64,000 nucleotides of DNA. Source: Siphonodentalium dalli. Its lineage: Eukaryota > Mollusca > Scaphopoda > Gadilida > Siphonodentaliidae. Within the stretch, counting starts at the first letter, position 1; the number at the start of each line of letters is the position of its first letter. This document shows, piece by piece, positions 1 to 10,591 of this stretch. Made by a program: the position numbers and the translations under genes. The stretch is taken from assembly GCA_032622095.1 (NCBI GenBank), contig CP136066.1, forward strand, positions 67,030,278 to 67,094,277, written 5' to 3'. Below the pieces are notes generated by a model. That model made no database searches. It worked only from the letters and a program-made list of their open reading frames with translations, and was not told the DNA's origin.

Positions 1-110
1 AATACTTGCGATACACTTGTGGGTTTTTTTGTCTAGTGTTGTCCGACTTGTGGGGTGCAACTCACAAGTCGCATACCGGACTGTTTTTAAAGCGCGTCGC
101 GAAGTGACTA

Positions 111-1212
111 ACGAGAGGCCGATCACGATCGGCAGATGTTAACCCATCCCTTGGCGATAGTAAATTACTATGATCGAAATCATAAATGAGAGTTTTGACG
201 TTGAATTATAGAGTATACTGCTATGTACTATTATAGACAAATGTACATAACACAAATTATTGGAAGTTATGGGTCACTCGCGTGTATATAAGAGAATGCA
301 CTGGTACAGGATATGTAATGCTGCACCACCACAGCTTTGGGTTAAATGTGAAAAAAGTGACCTGGACATGGAATACTTGGGTTAAGAGGGTCAAATTTAA
401 GTTTACAAGGATAGTGTATCAAATTATACCAACACCCATCAAGATAAAGACACCTCACTGCTGACCCATTAATATCAATTATATAGCAGAGCTGTCAACA
501 AATCACAGACATTGTTTATATTGATGCTGGCATCTCTATTACACCAATAACATTTATAATGACTTCAGGCCATCTGTCATGTGATACACTCAGTGACATA
601 CATAGCTTTCTTTATTTGCACATTGGCATAAGAGACATCAGAAAATAAAATCAATAGCTAAGTAGTCCAAAGGCATGGGATGGAATTGATTAATCGGGTT
701 TAAAGTCACTCCAAACAAATTTACCAGTACATAACACAAGATTATGGACTGATTTAAACCACATTTGGCGTGGTGACTCGGGGTACCCTTGGCAGAGTTA
801 TAATGGTGTTAGTTTTTCAAATTTTGTTAAGTTAAAATTTTTTTTTTTTAATTATTTAAACAAAACATATTTTACTATATATTTTTTGTATTTATTTATT
901 CATATTCATTTTTTTTTTAAATTGAGCAAGGAATTAAATCTGAATTTTTTTTTTTTTCAGTGAATGTATTTTTTCGAAAAAAAGGGTCATAACTCAGTTA
1001 AATATAGTCGGATCAAACCCATATTCGAACTCGAACTGTATTTTGGGCTGAGAAACTCACAAACCAAATTGTTGTGATCAGATAGAAAATGATTCAGTTA
1101 TCGCATTTTGCGTAAAGTGTCTACGGACGGACAGACAGACGGACGGACGGACGACGAGTAGTCAATCCGGACGTTGACACTATGTTTACCATGCTATGTA
1201 ATGGTATGGGCA
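111..1212 (+). repeat. Long dispersed repeat, copy A
   Basis: This stretch aligns with 10592-12500. Both begin with ACGAGAGGCCGATCACGA, share AACCCATCCCTTGG and the block around GGATCAAACCCATATTCG, and end in a GACGGACAGACAGACGG-rich tract followed by ATGGTATGGGCA. No coding potential was found. Around 276-330 it carries a remnant of the TATATAAGAGAATGCACTGG hairpin element described further on. The class is unknown; it looks like a non-autonomous interspersed repeat. Confidence 0.6.
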
Positions 1213-1486
1213 GGGGGGAGTCTGCAAAAAAAATCGTATATAGGGCCGGGTGGTCCAGAGGCCGAAAAAATTGTGCTTGTAATTTTTTTCCAAAATGGTT
1301 TTATTTCAAACAATTTACCATGTAATGTTGTTTGTAAGCATGTTAGTACCATGCTTGTTGGTATAGGGCTATATATGCAGCTATAGTGACTCTTTAGCCT
1401 CAGATTTAGCAACATTCTGGATTTCACAGGATCCCGGCCCACTTCACAGTGGACCACCGTAATAGTGTTCAGGAAACTTAACCCAT

Positions 1487-1875
1487 GGTTGAGTTATAAT
1501 AATGCAAAACGTGTTTACGGATGGAACAAGGCTAGTAACTCTGGTATGCATTGATAGGCGAAACCTGTGATATGCAGTAATATGTGCATCCCCTATCATT
1601 CTGGTCTATCACCATACCAAACCACATCAAAATTCGACAACAGACACTTAACTTATATTGCAAAAACTTTGTACGGACTGAATTTCATAAAGTCGAACAG
1701 GGCCCATAACTCTGGTAAGCATTGATGGTCACAACCCGTGATATTATGCATATTCGTTCCCCATTTCTGGTCTGTCACCATGCCATAGGGCATCAAAATA
1801 TGACAACCGACTCTTGAGTTATAATGCAAAATGTTTGTACGGACTGACGCACGGACGGCTCGAGACGTCAACTAT
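1487..1875 (+). repeat. Short tandem repeat block, period about 163 bp
   Basis: The motif GAGTTATAATGCAAAA followed by a TGTACGGACTG-like tract recurs near 1487, 1652 and 1813. The intervening text (CATAACTCTGGTAAGCATTG and similar) also repeats. The unit resembles other approximately 160-bp tandem blocks in this window that contain a 'cataactctg' word. No gene was found. Confidence 0.55.
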
Positions 1876-2976
1876 ATATCCGCCGACTAATATCGGGGGG
1901 TATAATAACCATATATCTAGGTGTATACCTAACCAAAAACAATTCCCCTCCCCACCCCACCCCGGTGGATAAGACTAAAGAGTTCTTTGGTCATGCACAA
2001 ATAATTGTGGAACCCCTGACCTGTTTACCACTATTTACACTGGCCAGTGTTCTCTGTCAGACACAACACACTATATATATTAAGGCTATAATGGGTCTAG
2101 GGCGATTTGTGACATATAGTGTACCTACACAATGCTTTATTATTGTTGTTCGATACTGAAAACACCAGGAAACACCTGGAAATACAGTTTATTTTTCGTT
2201 TTTCTGATCTGTGTTTACCAGTTAAGCATGTTATTGCTTGAGTCTTAATGGTACACAGCAAGAGTTTGCACCAACAAATGATAGTGGAATGGGATTGAAA
2301 GGCAGTTAACACAGTTATTGAAGAACGGCTAAAAAAAAAACTCTGAAATTTTGATAAAAACATGAGAAAGGGGGGTGGGTCCCCAAAATTTTGGAGGAAA
2401 AAAATATTTTTTTTGCACAAATGGGGTGATGGGTCCCTCGGGGTCGGAAAAAAACTTTTTGGGCCCTATATATGCATTTTTTTTTTCCAGACTCCCCCCT
2501 GGTATGGGCAAACATAAAAAGAAAGTCCCGCCAATGACATTTTAAAGGAGATCTTCAGATGTGATAATCAAAATGCGATGAAACTTTCGCGGCGTTCGAC
2601 TAATCTGATCATATCAATTAAGTAAAGCCAGTATGTGTATCAACATTCAAAAACATATAAATTGCAAAATATTTTAATACTGGTTGTATTAGTTGTTGCA
2701 AATCGACTATTGTCAAGATGGCTAATTATGTCGTTTTGCAATCATCAGCACAGCCAATGTTGAATGGCATATGTTAAAGTATGACGGTTCTTGAATGTTT
2801 CGTACAACCACTGGTTTTTCTTTGATTACTCGAGATTAGCCAAGCAAAAATCAAAAACTTAAAATGGACTTCTGGGGAAATGAAATTGATCGTTTATGTT
2901 TAATCATGAATATTATCATATGTATGGTATATATCTGTACGTTTCTTGAATGTTATATGTATGTTTAGTTTATCTT
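1876..2976. other. No gene seen; low-complexity tracts
   Basis: No exon-like open frame with splice sites was recognised on either strand. A G/T- and A-rich segment at about 2333-2520 (GGGGGGTGGGTCC, long A and T runs) resembles one at 42975-43130 in opposite orientation and is probably a decayed interspersed repeat. Confidence 0.4.
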
Positions 2977-4115
2977 TTAAAGATACATAATCCGATTCGA
3001 TGGTCCCGTATCATTCTGTTACAACAACGGAATTTCACAACAGCCGATTTATTTATCCAAATTAGTTTAATATTAATAAATACTCAAAACAATACCAATC
3101 ACGACATCATATTTGCCACAAAAAAGTCATATAACGGTTTTTACTTGGCAGTTTGGAGATTGTCAAGTGTGGCTTACAACCTCCATATATGGAGATTCCA
3201 AGTCCAAATTGGAATTCCCGGGCCCCAAAGCATATTATCACAGATGTAAACAAATAGTATTCCCATGTGTAACCAGCATGGTGCCATATAACATGTCAAT
3301 TTGCATGAATAAAACATGATTACCGATTCGGAATTAAGTGTATGGCACTGTATGCATGTATCCACACGCATTCACAACTTACCTTATTCTTGTTGATATG
3401 ATGATACTTTTCATCGTCTTAATCAGAAATTAATTTGCGACCTCCACTAAACATATAGGGAGCTGTGACATTGCGTGACCTCTCGTAACGGCGTCCGCGC
3501 ATGTTTGCACTAATTATGGAAGAAGTCAGATGAATGTTCTGCCAGGCCGCCAAATATTCCAGGTTGAGAAAATTAACACATTTCAAAAATCGAAATCTGA
3601 CAACTCTGATAATGTATGAGTTCCTCGACTCAGTTCAAATATGTTTTACCCCCGGAGCCAAAGAAATAGTAATTTAGTGGTGTTAACCCTTTACCCAACA
3701 GAACGGCCCTGTGCCAATGCATTCTCTTATATATGCGAGTCGACCATAGGTCGTCTCGCATATATAAGAGAATGCATTGGCTTAACATATTAAAAATGAT
3801 AAAATGTAAGAAAAAATGATAAAATTGTTGTAAGAAAAATGGTAAAAAGTCTTAAAAAAAGATTTTTTTTTAGGCCAATGCATTCTCTTATATATGCGAG
3901 GCGACCTATGGTCGACTCGCATATATAAGAAAATGCATTGGCACAGGGCATAACTGTAACCATCACAATGTGGTCAATGAACCGGTTCCAATGATATCCA
4001 TATTTGTATGGTGTTATTGAGACATACCGAAGATATTTTAGGCTGTTGAAGCTTTATTTGGGAGTTTTTGGCCGTTTTGTTGGGTAAAGGGTTAACGAGG
4101 ATTATGTATCTTTAA
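2977..4115 (+). mobile_element. Inverted-repeat element, AAAGATACATAATCC family, with nested TTAA element
   Basis: The ends are inverted repeats: TTAAAGATACATAATCCGAT at 2977 and ATTATGTATCTTTAA ending at 4115. Related copies lie at 4226-4669, 10879-11330, 29285-29560, 35128-35395 and 39895-40306. A second element (3687-4091) has inserted at a TTAA within it. No transposase frame was recognised, so it is non-autonomous. The superfamily is not clear; a TTAA duplication is possible because both ends abut TTAA. Confidence 0.6.
3687..4091 (+). mobile_element. piggyBac-like MITE with two internal hairpins (CCCTTTACCCAACA ends)
   Basis: A TTAA is duplicated on both sides (3683-3686, 4092-4095). 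The ends are CCCTTTACCCAACA and TGTTGGGTAAAGGG. A TTAA target with CCC termini is the signature of the piggyBac superfamily. Inside are two long hairpins (about 3714-3781 and 3874-3942). Each is built from GCCAATGCATTCTCTTATAT and its complement around a short GTCGACC-type loop. No transposase is present. A second copy lies at 12996-13452 in the opposite orientation. Confidence 0.75.
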
Positions 4116-4225
4116 ACTTGTCTTGTAAGTTTCTGTTATTTGCAATAAGGCTAATCTATCTTATCTCTCAAATCTTAGAGCAGTGCAAGGTTATTTCTCA
4201 AAATGTAGAACCTGTTTTACAACAA

Positions 4226-4669
4226 TTAAAGGTACTCAATCCGATTCGATGGTCCCCATATCATCAGATTCCAACAACATTTTTGTTAAATGCTGCTCCA
4301 GTTATCAGAATCGAATAATTGCCCAACAATAATGCTAACCAGTCAACAATGGTATAAAATTGCCCAAAACCTGTTATTTGTCAACATATTGGTCAACGAA
4401 ATTGTTCCTGTTTGTCAAATATCTGACACAAAAATGCCACTTGATTTTAGAGTTACTCGATCATCTTCATCCACAATTTGGTCAGAGAAATTCCTCTCAT
4501 CAGCTGTTTTCTGGGCCACTTAAAATTAAAATAATAGATTTCAAACATCGACATCTGATCACTCTTGAGCTTTGATGGGTGGGTTCCTCGACTCAATTCT
4601 AATATTTTTTACCCCCGAAACCAAGGAAATAGTAATTTGTGGGCCTTAAGTCGGATTGAGTACCTTTAA
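4226..4669 (+). mobile_element. Complete copy of the AAAGATACATAATCC inverted-repeat family
   Basis: The left end reads TTAAAGGTACTCAATCCGAT and the right end is its complement, ending TACCTTTAA. At 444 bp this is the cleanest uninterrupted copy. The internal text CCATATCATCAGATTCCAAC is shared with 10879-11330. It is non-coding. Confidence 0.7.
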
Positions 4670-5437
4670 AGAAATAACACAAAACAAAATTAAAGATAGA
4701 TTGCTCCACCAAATCCAAGCCACTAACAATCAAAATATGTATTTGGGGTTCTATTCCGCCAGTTACAGTTTAACATTGCTATTGGCTTTATTCCACACCA
4801 AACAATGTTATTTTGATAAAAAAAAATGTTGAAAAATCAAGTTTATATAAATTATTGTTGTACCTCTAAAACACTTAAAGATGGATTATCTCTTCATATA
4901 ACAATTTTGAAATAGTTTTGTGGGTACAAAATAATAAATATGAATTGAAGACCCATGTCCGAGACCGGAAACGCTTCTATCAATTAATATTGATTTTATT
5001 CCGAATATTTTTAGGAATGTGAAAGTAACAATGGCTTCTACAAGGCCAGACCTTGTTTGCAGGCGTAACGAAATAGACCCAGATAAATAACTCTTTGACG
5101 TATTTAGTGGAATAAATTTAATGAAATAACTATTCAAACTGTATTAATATCAATCACAGACACTGATTCTTCATTCCTTGTCCGTAGCATACGGAATGTA
5201 AACAGACGACAAACCGGAAGTCAAAGGTCACCTTTGCACAACAATAATACATTTGTACACAAATGGCACTATTTCCTGTTATACAATGACCATTGTATCT
5301 CATTATTATAGAATGGGCGAATGAATGGAATAGGTCGGATCATGTAATAAACTATAATCTAAATGTGAGGGAAAGCATGTAGGCTTAGTAAACAATGACA
5401 GGGAAGCTGTGATTGGCTGACACTGACAAATGCTTCT
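4670..5437. other. No gene seen; contains an ETS-type CCGGAAGT word
   Basis: No exon or repeat boundary was recognised. The segment around 5205-5235 contains ACCGGAAGTCAAAGGTCACC, an ETS core next to a nuclear-receptor-like half site. This could be promoter or enhancer DNA, but no transcript can be tied to it, so the regulatory reading is only a suggestion. Confidence 0.3.
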
Positions 5438-5441
5438 TTAA

Positions 5442-5522
5442 CCCTTTCAGTGCCAAGTGCGATTTTTGTATCAATTATTAATTCTAAGGTTGATACAAAA
5501 ATCGGACTTGGCACTGAAAGGG
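5442..5522 (+). mobile_element. Short palindromic TTAA element (CCCTTTCAGTGCCAAG family)
   Basis: TTAA at 5438-5441 is followed by CCCTTTCAGTGCCAAG and GATTTTTGTATCAA; the right half is the near-perfect complement. The 81 bp could fold into a single hairpin. The right TTAA has decayed to ATCA. Longer relatives are at 14370-14532 and 47507-47593. The CCC ends and TTAA target suggest a piggyBac-type MITE. Confidence 0.65.
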
Positions 5523-5548
5523 ATCACTAAATATATCTTTAAGACTGA

Positions 5549-5784
5549 TTACATGATGGGAACTTCCTGAAAACCTTGTGCCAATGCATTCTCCCATTGG
5601 GAGCCTCACATATATAAGAGTATACGGTGGCCTAGATATAAAAACATTTGCCTTCACCTCGTAAGCCAGAGCATTCTCTTATATATGCAAGGCTCCAGGA
5701 GCCTATGGGAGAATAAGAAAATGCACTGGCATAGGTTCTTTAATATTGCACTGGCGGAGCCCCCCCCCCCCCATCATGAAAGGA
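5549..5784 (+). mobile_element. Double-hairpin TTAA MITE (CCCTTTCATGA family), degraded
   Basis: The right end ATGAAAGGATTAA (TTAA at 5785-5788) and an inner ACATGATGGGAACTTCC left part match the family found at 16409-16661. Two CATTCTC...TATATAAGAG hairpins are recognisable. A C-run of 13 lies near 5760. The left terminus is eroded. Confidence 0.5.
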
Positions 5785-5788
5785 TTAA

Positions 5789-6236
5789 GTAAGGCCTGCA
5801 GCTTTGACTTATATCCAACAATGTCTGTTTTATTAATAAAATCTTGAAATGTTTTATTGTTTTAATCTCGTTTATAGGCATCTGTAACATGCATGTATAA
5901 TCTCATGTAGAGAAATATAATAATGACAAAATCTCGGAACAACAAAATCTGATATATGTATACAATCAAAAACAAACATTATGACCATAAACTGGTCTGG
6001 CAAATACTATTTATAGCTATAATAGTAATATGTAACTATAGTCATTAGATCAGACTATCGCTAATGATGAATCTGATTAGTGCGAGATAAAACAATCAAT
6101 AACATAGTCATTTCAAAAGTGTAAGAGCCTGTTTGAATACTCTTACAAAGTTGACCTTTACTAAAGCATCATTGACGAGTAGTTATCCCATAGGAAATGT
6201 TCAGAAAACAAGGGGTACGCATCTAAGATGCTTTTG
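5789..6236. other. AT-rich stretch with no recognised feature
   Basis: No exon, RNA gene or inverted repeat was recognised. Confidence 0.3.
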
Positions 6237-7120
6237 TCGAGTTTTTTGGCAGTCCAACCAAACTTCTGCCAATAAGGTGCACAACTTTGGGGAAAAAAGT
6301 CGGACGGTGGTATATTATTGCAATAGACCTATATACCAAATATCAATTGAATCTGTTAATATTTCATTGAGTTATCGCACTAACAGTGATAAAATTGTTA
6401 TTAAAATAAAGACCCATAACTCCGCGAAAAAAATTCGGACAAACCAAGTTTTCGAACTCGTCCGAGATATTGTTGCAGGACACTCATACACCAAATATTG
6501 TTCAGATCGGTTAATATTTCATCGAGTTATCGCGCTATCGGTGACAAAATTGCTAAAAATAAGACAAACTAAGGCCCATAACTCTGCGAAAAAAATTTGG
6601 ACAAACCTGGTTTTCGAACTCGTCCGAGATATTGTTGCAGGAGACTCATATACCAAATATTGTTGAAATCGGTTAATATTTCATCGAGTTATCGCGCTAT
6701 CGGTGATAAAATTGCTAAAAATAGACAAACTAAGGCCCATAACTCCGCGAAAATAATTCGGACAAACCTGGTTTTCGAACTCGTCCGAGATATTGTTGCA
6801 AGAGTCTCATATACCAAATATTGTTGAAATTGGTTAATATTTGCGTGAGTTATCGCGCTATCGGTGAAAAACTTAACTAAAAACCATCTAAGATGGATAA
6901 CTCTTGTAAAAAAGTTCGGACGTAACCCATTTTCTACAGGCAGTAAATAGTCATTGGGAGGAACTGCCATAATAAAAAATTTTTGAATCCGTTCACAAAT
7001 GTCAAAGTTATAAGGCATTCTTTAGGTCCGCCCGCCCGCCCCGCCCCGCCCGCCCGCCCGCCCGCCCCCGCCCGCCAACCGTCCCTTGCCAAACCATAAG
7101 TCGAGTTTTTGAAAAACTCG
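6237..7120 (+). repeat. GTCGAGTTTTT-ended repeat with internal ~161-bp tandem units
   Basis: GTCGAGTTTTTT near 6237 and AAAAACTCGAC near 7110-7120 form opposed ends. Inside, the unit containing CCCATAACTCCGCGAAAA and GAACTCGTCCGAGATATTGT recurs at about 6413, 6575 and 6735 (161-163 bp apart). A CCCGCC-rich tract precedes the right end. The open frame across 6133-6666 is a by-product of the repeat. A related copy lies in the TLNRD1 intron (29760-30355). Confidence 0.55.
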
Positions 7121-7596
7121 ACTAATAAGTTCAACAAACGACCATTGAACTTATTATCTAAATATTTCCCTCAATAAATATGGCTCCTTCTGCACTTTTA
7201 TTTTATTGCAAGAGTCTCATATACCAAATATTGTTGAAATTGGTTAATATTTGCGTGAGTTATCGCGCTATCGGTGAAAAACTTAACTAAAAACCATCTA
7301 AGATGGATAACTCTTGTAAAAAAGTTCGGACGTAACCCATTTTCTACAGGCAGTAAATAGTCATTGGGAGGAACTGCCATACCAAAAAAATTTTGAATCC
7401 GTTCACAAATGTCAAAGCTATAAGGCATTCTTTAGGTCCGCCTGCACGCCCCGCCCCGCCCGCCCGCCAACCGTCCCTTGCCAAACCATAAGTCGAGTTT
7501 TTGAAAAACTCGACTAATAAGTTCAACAAACGACCATTGAACTTCTTATCTAAATATTTCCCTCAATAAATATGGCTCCTTCTGCACTTTTATTTA
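6797..7596 (+). repeat. Tandem duplication of a ~400-bp segment
   Basis: 6797-7205 and 7206-7596 are nearly identical, from TTGCAAGAGTCTCATATACC through TATGGCTCCTTCTGCACTTT. The copies differ mainly in the length of the CCGCCC-rich tract (7027-7076 against 7440-7469). This is a recent segmental duplication of the right end of the preceding repeat plus its flank. Confidence 0.85.
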
Positions 7597-7783
7597 TCTG
7601 CCGTCTGCTTTTATTGCCTTAACATCCCTCCAAATGAATAATAGACCATTCCGATGTACACTTTATAACTGACTGGGATAATCCAAATAATATAGAAAGG
7701 GTAAATATACATGTAGATTGCTCCTTTCATGTAAAAATGACAAAATATTTCAAACACTGTCTGTTTTTTTCTGAAAACACCAT

Positions 7784-7807
7784 GGGGGGGGGGGGGGGGG
7801 GGGGGGG
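7784..7807 (+). repeat. Homopolymer run of 24 G
   Basis: An uninterrupted G run follows CAT. It is a likely sequencing or assembly weak point and could form G-quadruplex structure. Confidence 0.9.
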
Positions 7808-8030
7808 TAATAAAACATTCCGAGCCCAATTGAGTATCAATTGAGTATCAAGATGACCCACCCAAAATGTGCAATATTTTCCACAGCTCCAAAAATATCC
7901 TCCATACTTTTCAACTATTTTTGGTTTTAAAACTTAGAGATAATGTAATTTTAGCATCAAAACTGCCTTCAGACAGTCAATATAGATTGTTTCTTGTTGT
8001 AAATTTACTAAATATCTGGTATGTCAGTCT

Positions 8031-8124
8031 ACAGTAATGCTCTAAATAATCGACTCCTTAACCACAGCAGAATTACCCATAATTCTGCAGTAGTTGAGGA
8101 GTCGATTATTTAGAGCATTACTGT
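8031..8124. mobile_element. Palindromic Tc1/mariner-like MITE (short form)
   Basis: TA flanks both ends. The left arm, starting near 8031, is CAGTAATGCTCTAAATAATC and the right arm is its complement, ending CATTACTG. The whole 94 bp is one palindrome. A TA duplication with CAGT ends points to the Tc1/mariner superfamily. Longer copies are at 9331-9532, 25760-25910, 57156-57356 and 57536-57745. Confidence 0.75.
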
Positions 8125-8769
8125 ATATTATTCTGAACATAAAATACATAGACACGTTGCATAAGCAATCACCAGCAAGCTGCCATGTCAAACTGAGCTG
8201 ATCACATTCATGTACACCAACATGCAATAGATAGTTAATAGGAAACATTCATTAAGTGGTGAAAATTATAATATTCTTCCAAAAAATATTGATTTTGTGT
8301 TTCTATGGGTGGGTAACGGGTAAGAAAAAACTTGCTAAAACAAGAAAATAATTTGAGTCAAGGGGTGGGTGGGTCCCAAAAATGGCCAAATGTAAAAAAT
8401 TATCATACGTGTCTGAAAACTGTACATAAATAGAAGAACAAGTGACCATAAGTGGATCTATCGAAATTTGATATCATAATAGATTTGTATTCATATCTTT
8501 GCACTTCTCTGGCTTTCTCAGATATTCCGCAATCGGGTGCACCATAAATTTCCACAGTAGTGGTTTATTATGGTGTAGCAAGATACATGTAACACCTGTC
8601 AATATATTTGCAACATGCTTACATGCAATACAAATTGGCGAAATGTTGTTTTGCCAGTGTCATATTTAATATAGCTATAAATGGGTTTTGCCAGATCTGA
8701 TAAAAATAGAGAGAGCCCAAACAGGTCCAAAATTTGGAACAGGTGGGTGGACTTTTCAATAAATTTAAC
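8125..8769. other. No recognised feature
   Basis: AT-rich intergenic sequence with a GGGTGGGTGGGT-type tract near 8290-8380. No exon-like structure was found. Confidence 0.3.
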
Positions 8770-8773
8770 TTAA

Positions 8774-9028
8774 CCCTTCCATGACTGGGGCTTCCTCAAA
8801 TTTAGCGAAAACCCTGTGCCAATGCATTCTCTTATATATGTGAGTCTGGGCGCCTCACATATATAAGAGAATGCATTGGCCTAACAATATTTACCTTAAC
8901 CTTGTAAGCCAGTGCATTCTCTTATATATGTGAGGCTCCCTATGGGAGACTCGCATATACATGTATAAGAAAATGCACTGGCACAGGGTCTTTAATGCTG
9001 CACCAGCACAGTTCCCATCATGAAAGGG
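8774..9028 (+). mobile_element. Double-hairpin TTAA MITE (CCCTTTCATGA family)
   Basis: The TTAA duplication is at 8770-8773 and 9029-9032. The ends are CCCTTCCATGACTGGGG and CCCATCATGAAAGGG. Two internal hairpins carry GCCAATGCATTCTCTTATAT and GCCAGTGCATTCTC with their complements. It has the same layout as 15489-15735 and 16409-16661, and no coding capacity. Confidence 0.75.
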
Positions 9029-9032
9029 TTAA

Positions 9033-9131
9033 GAAACGAATGCAGTTTGAGTGTGTTTTATTGAAGGGTACAGCGCTGTGGCTGTTGGACATACCCCTCA
9101 ATAAAACACACTCAAAGCTATATTCATTTCT
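9033..9131. repeat. Foldback repeat next to the TTAA MITE
   Basis: GTTTGAGTGTGTTTTATTGA near 9045 is answered by its complement, ending CACTCAAAGC near 9118. The outer arms (GAAACGAATG against TATTCATTTC) also pair. It is a simple hairpin of about 100 bp, probably a miniature element of unknown class. Confidence 0.55.
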
Positions 9132-9330
9132 TATATTTAAATGTATTTTACCTTATTAATTTTTATAACGTAAATTTTTTGGGCAGCTAACCAATGACCG
9201 AACAGAATTTGGTGTAACACACATAGGCTTTGTAAATATTTGTCATTATAATTATATAAGATACTGTTCCGCAATTAAGCAGAATAATGAACCCCTCTGA
9301 AATTACAAATGATCAGCTTATATAAGTTAT

Positions 9331-9532
9331 ACAGTAATGCTCTAAATAATCGACTCCTTAACCACAGCAGAATTATGGGTAACTTTTCAGGATTTAGTTG
9401 GAAATATGGCTTGTTGCCATTCATTGGAAAGCTCTCGTCGAGAGCTTTCCGATGAATTGCAACAAGCCATATTTCCGACTAAATCCTGAAAAGTTACCCA
9501 TAATTCTGCGCAATTATTTAGAGCATTACTGT
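9331..9532. mobile_element. Palindromic Tc1/mariner-like MITE (long form)
   Basis: TA flanks CAGTAATGCTCTAAATAATC on the left, and the complementary right end finishes GAGCATTACTG. The inner arms (AACTTTTCAGGATTTAGTC and GGAAAGCTCTC) are also complementary, so nearly all 202 bp fold on themselves. The apparent frame across it is a by-product. Confidence 0.75.
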
Positions 9533-9570
9533 ATTTTAAAGCAAATTCAAGAATAGATTGACAGGTATGA

Positions 9571-10110
9571 TAGAGAGCTAGATCATGCCATGAATCTCTA
9601 CTCTGGCTAACGCCAAAGAGATCATATTCCACCAGTACAAAACCTTGGAACTTTTTGAAGTTTTCACAGGGAACTTTATATTATAAAGTCGAAAAAATAA
9701 CGTGGGGAATATATTTCTTAGTTGTAAATTGTTCCTTAATAATGTACTTCACTGTAGGTGAATGTCCCAGCTCAAAATTGCATGCTTTTCTCTGACTTTT
9801 GTGAGCCGATATTGCAATAAACATTGAATTAATTACACAGGATAAATGCCATAATTGTAAGCAATTCAATGCAAAATTGCTCACAAATTCACTAAAATCG
9901 TGAAATTTCAAGTTGGGATCTTCATCTATAGCGAAGTACATTATTAAGTAATTGATAGTAACTAAGAAATATATTCCCCGCGTTAATTTTTCGACTCTTA
10001 TAAGGTTCCATGTCATAACTTCAAAAAGTTCCAAGGTTTTGTACTGGTGGAATATGATCTCTATGGGCAATCGCCAGAGTAGAGATTCATGGCATGATCT
10101 AGATAGAGAG
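9571..10110. repeat. Large foldback, ~150-bp arms with ~240-bp spacer
   Basis: 9571-9721 and 9959-10110 are inverted copies (for example GATCATGCCATGAATCTCTA and its complement; GGGAATATATTTCTTAGT and its complement). The spacer has no recognised gene. It is probably a non-autonomous inverted-repeat transposon; no clear target duplication was identified. Confidence 0.6.
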
Positions 10111-10320
10111 CATAACATGGCAATAGGATGTAGAACAAATTGCTCTGACAGAAACTCCTAAGAAAATTAAGCAAAACATTATAACATTTGGTAATACAAT
10201 TTACAAAAGTAAATTTTGGCCCTCATATATTATGTTTTTGTGCATTTGCACATTTTGAATGCATGGTACTCACCAACCTCTAAATCACATGATTCCCTAC
10301 CGTGATTACTGCCTGGGTTG

Positions 10321-10476
10321 CAAGCCTTGAAATAGTGTGTCGGTCATTTGCAGAATGAGGTCTCCAGAGGGTGAATTTAGTGATGCTACCCCGCATAGCG
10401 GGCTAGCATCACCAAATTCACCCTCTGGGAACCTCATTCTGCTGAGTTGTAAGCAGACACCCTATTTCAAGGCTTG
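10321..10476. mobile_element. hAT-like MITE with perfect 8-bp duplication
   Basis: CTGGGTTG occurs directly before (10313-10320) and after (10477-10484) the element. The ends are CAAGCCTTGAAATAG and CTATTTCAAGGCTTG. The centre is a strong hairpin built on GAGGGTGAATTTAGTGATGC. The 8-bp target duplication is the hAT hallmark. Relatives are at 28545-28988, 53749-53869, 56218-56454 and 58214-58420. Confidence 0.8.
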
Positions 10477-10591
10477 CTGGGTTGTCATTTACGCTGTGTG
10501 TCTCTATGAGCATTGCAATAGTGCAATCAAGTTAAATTAACACATAGGCCAAAGTAACATAATCAACCAAAATTAACGACAGGTGAGTAAC

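Noticed and set aside
4886-5137. 83-codon minus-strand frame with a possible coding look
   Set aside because: No recognised domain and no splice-site support; it could be a 5' exon of an unseen gene, but the evidence is too thin.
6133-6666. 177-codon open frame
   Set aside because: It runs across three ~161-bp tandem units, and its peptide repeats with the DNA period.
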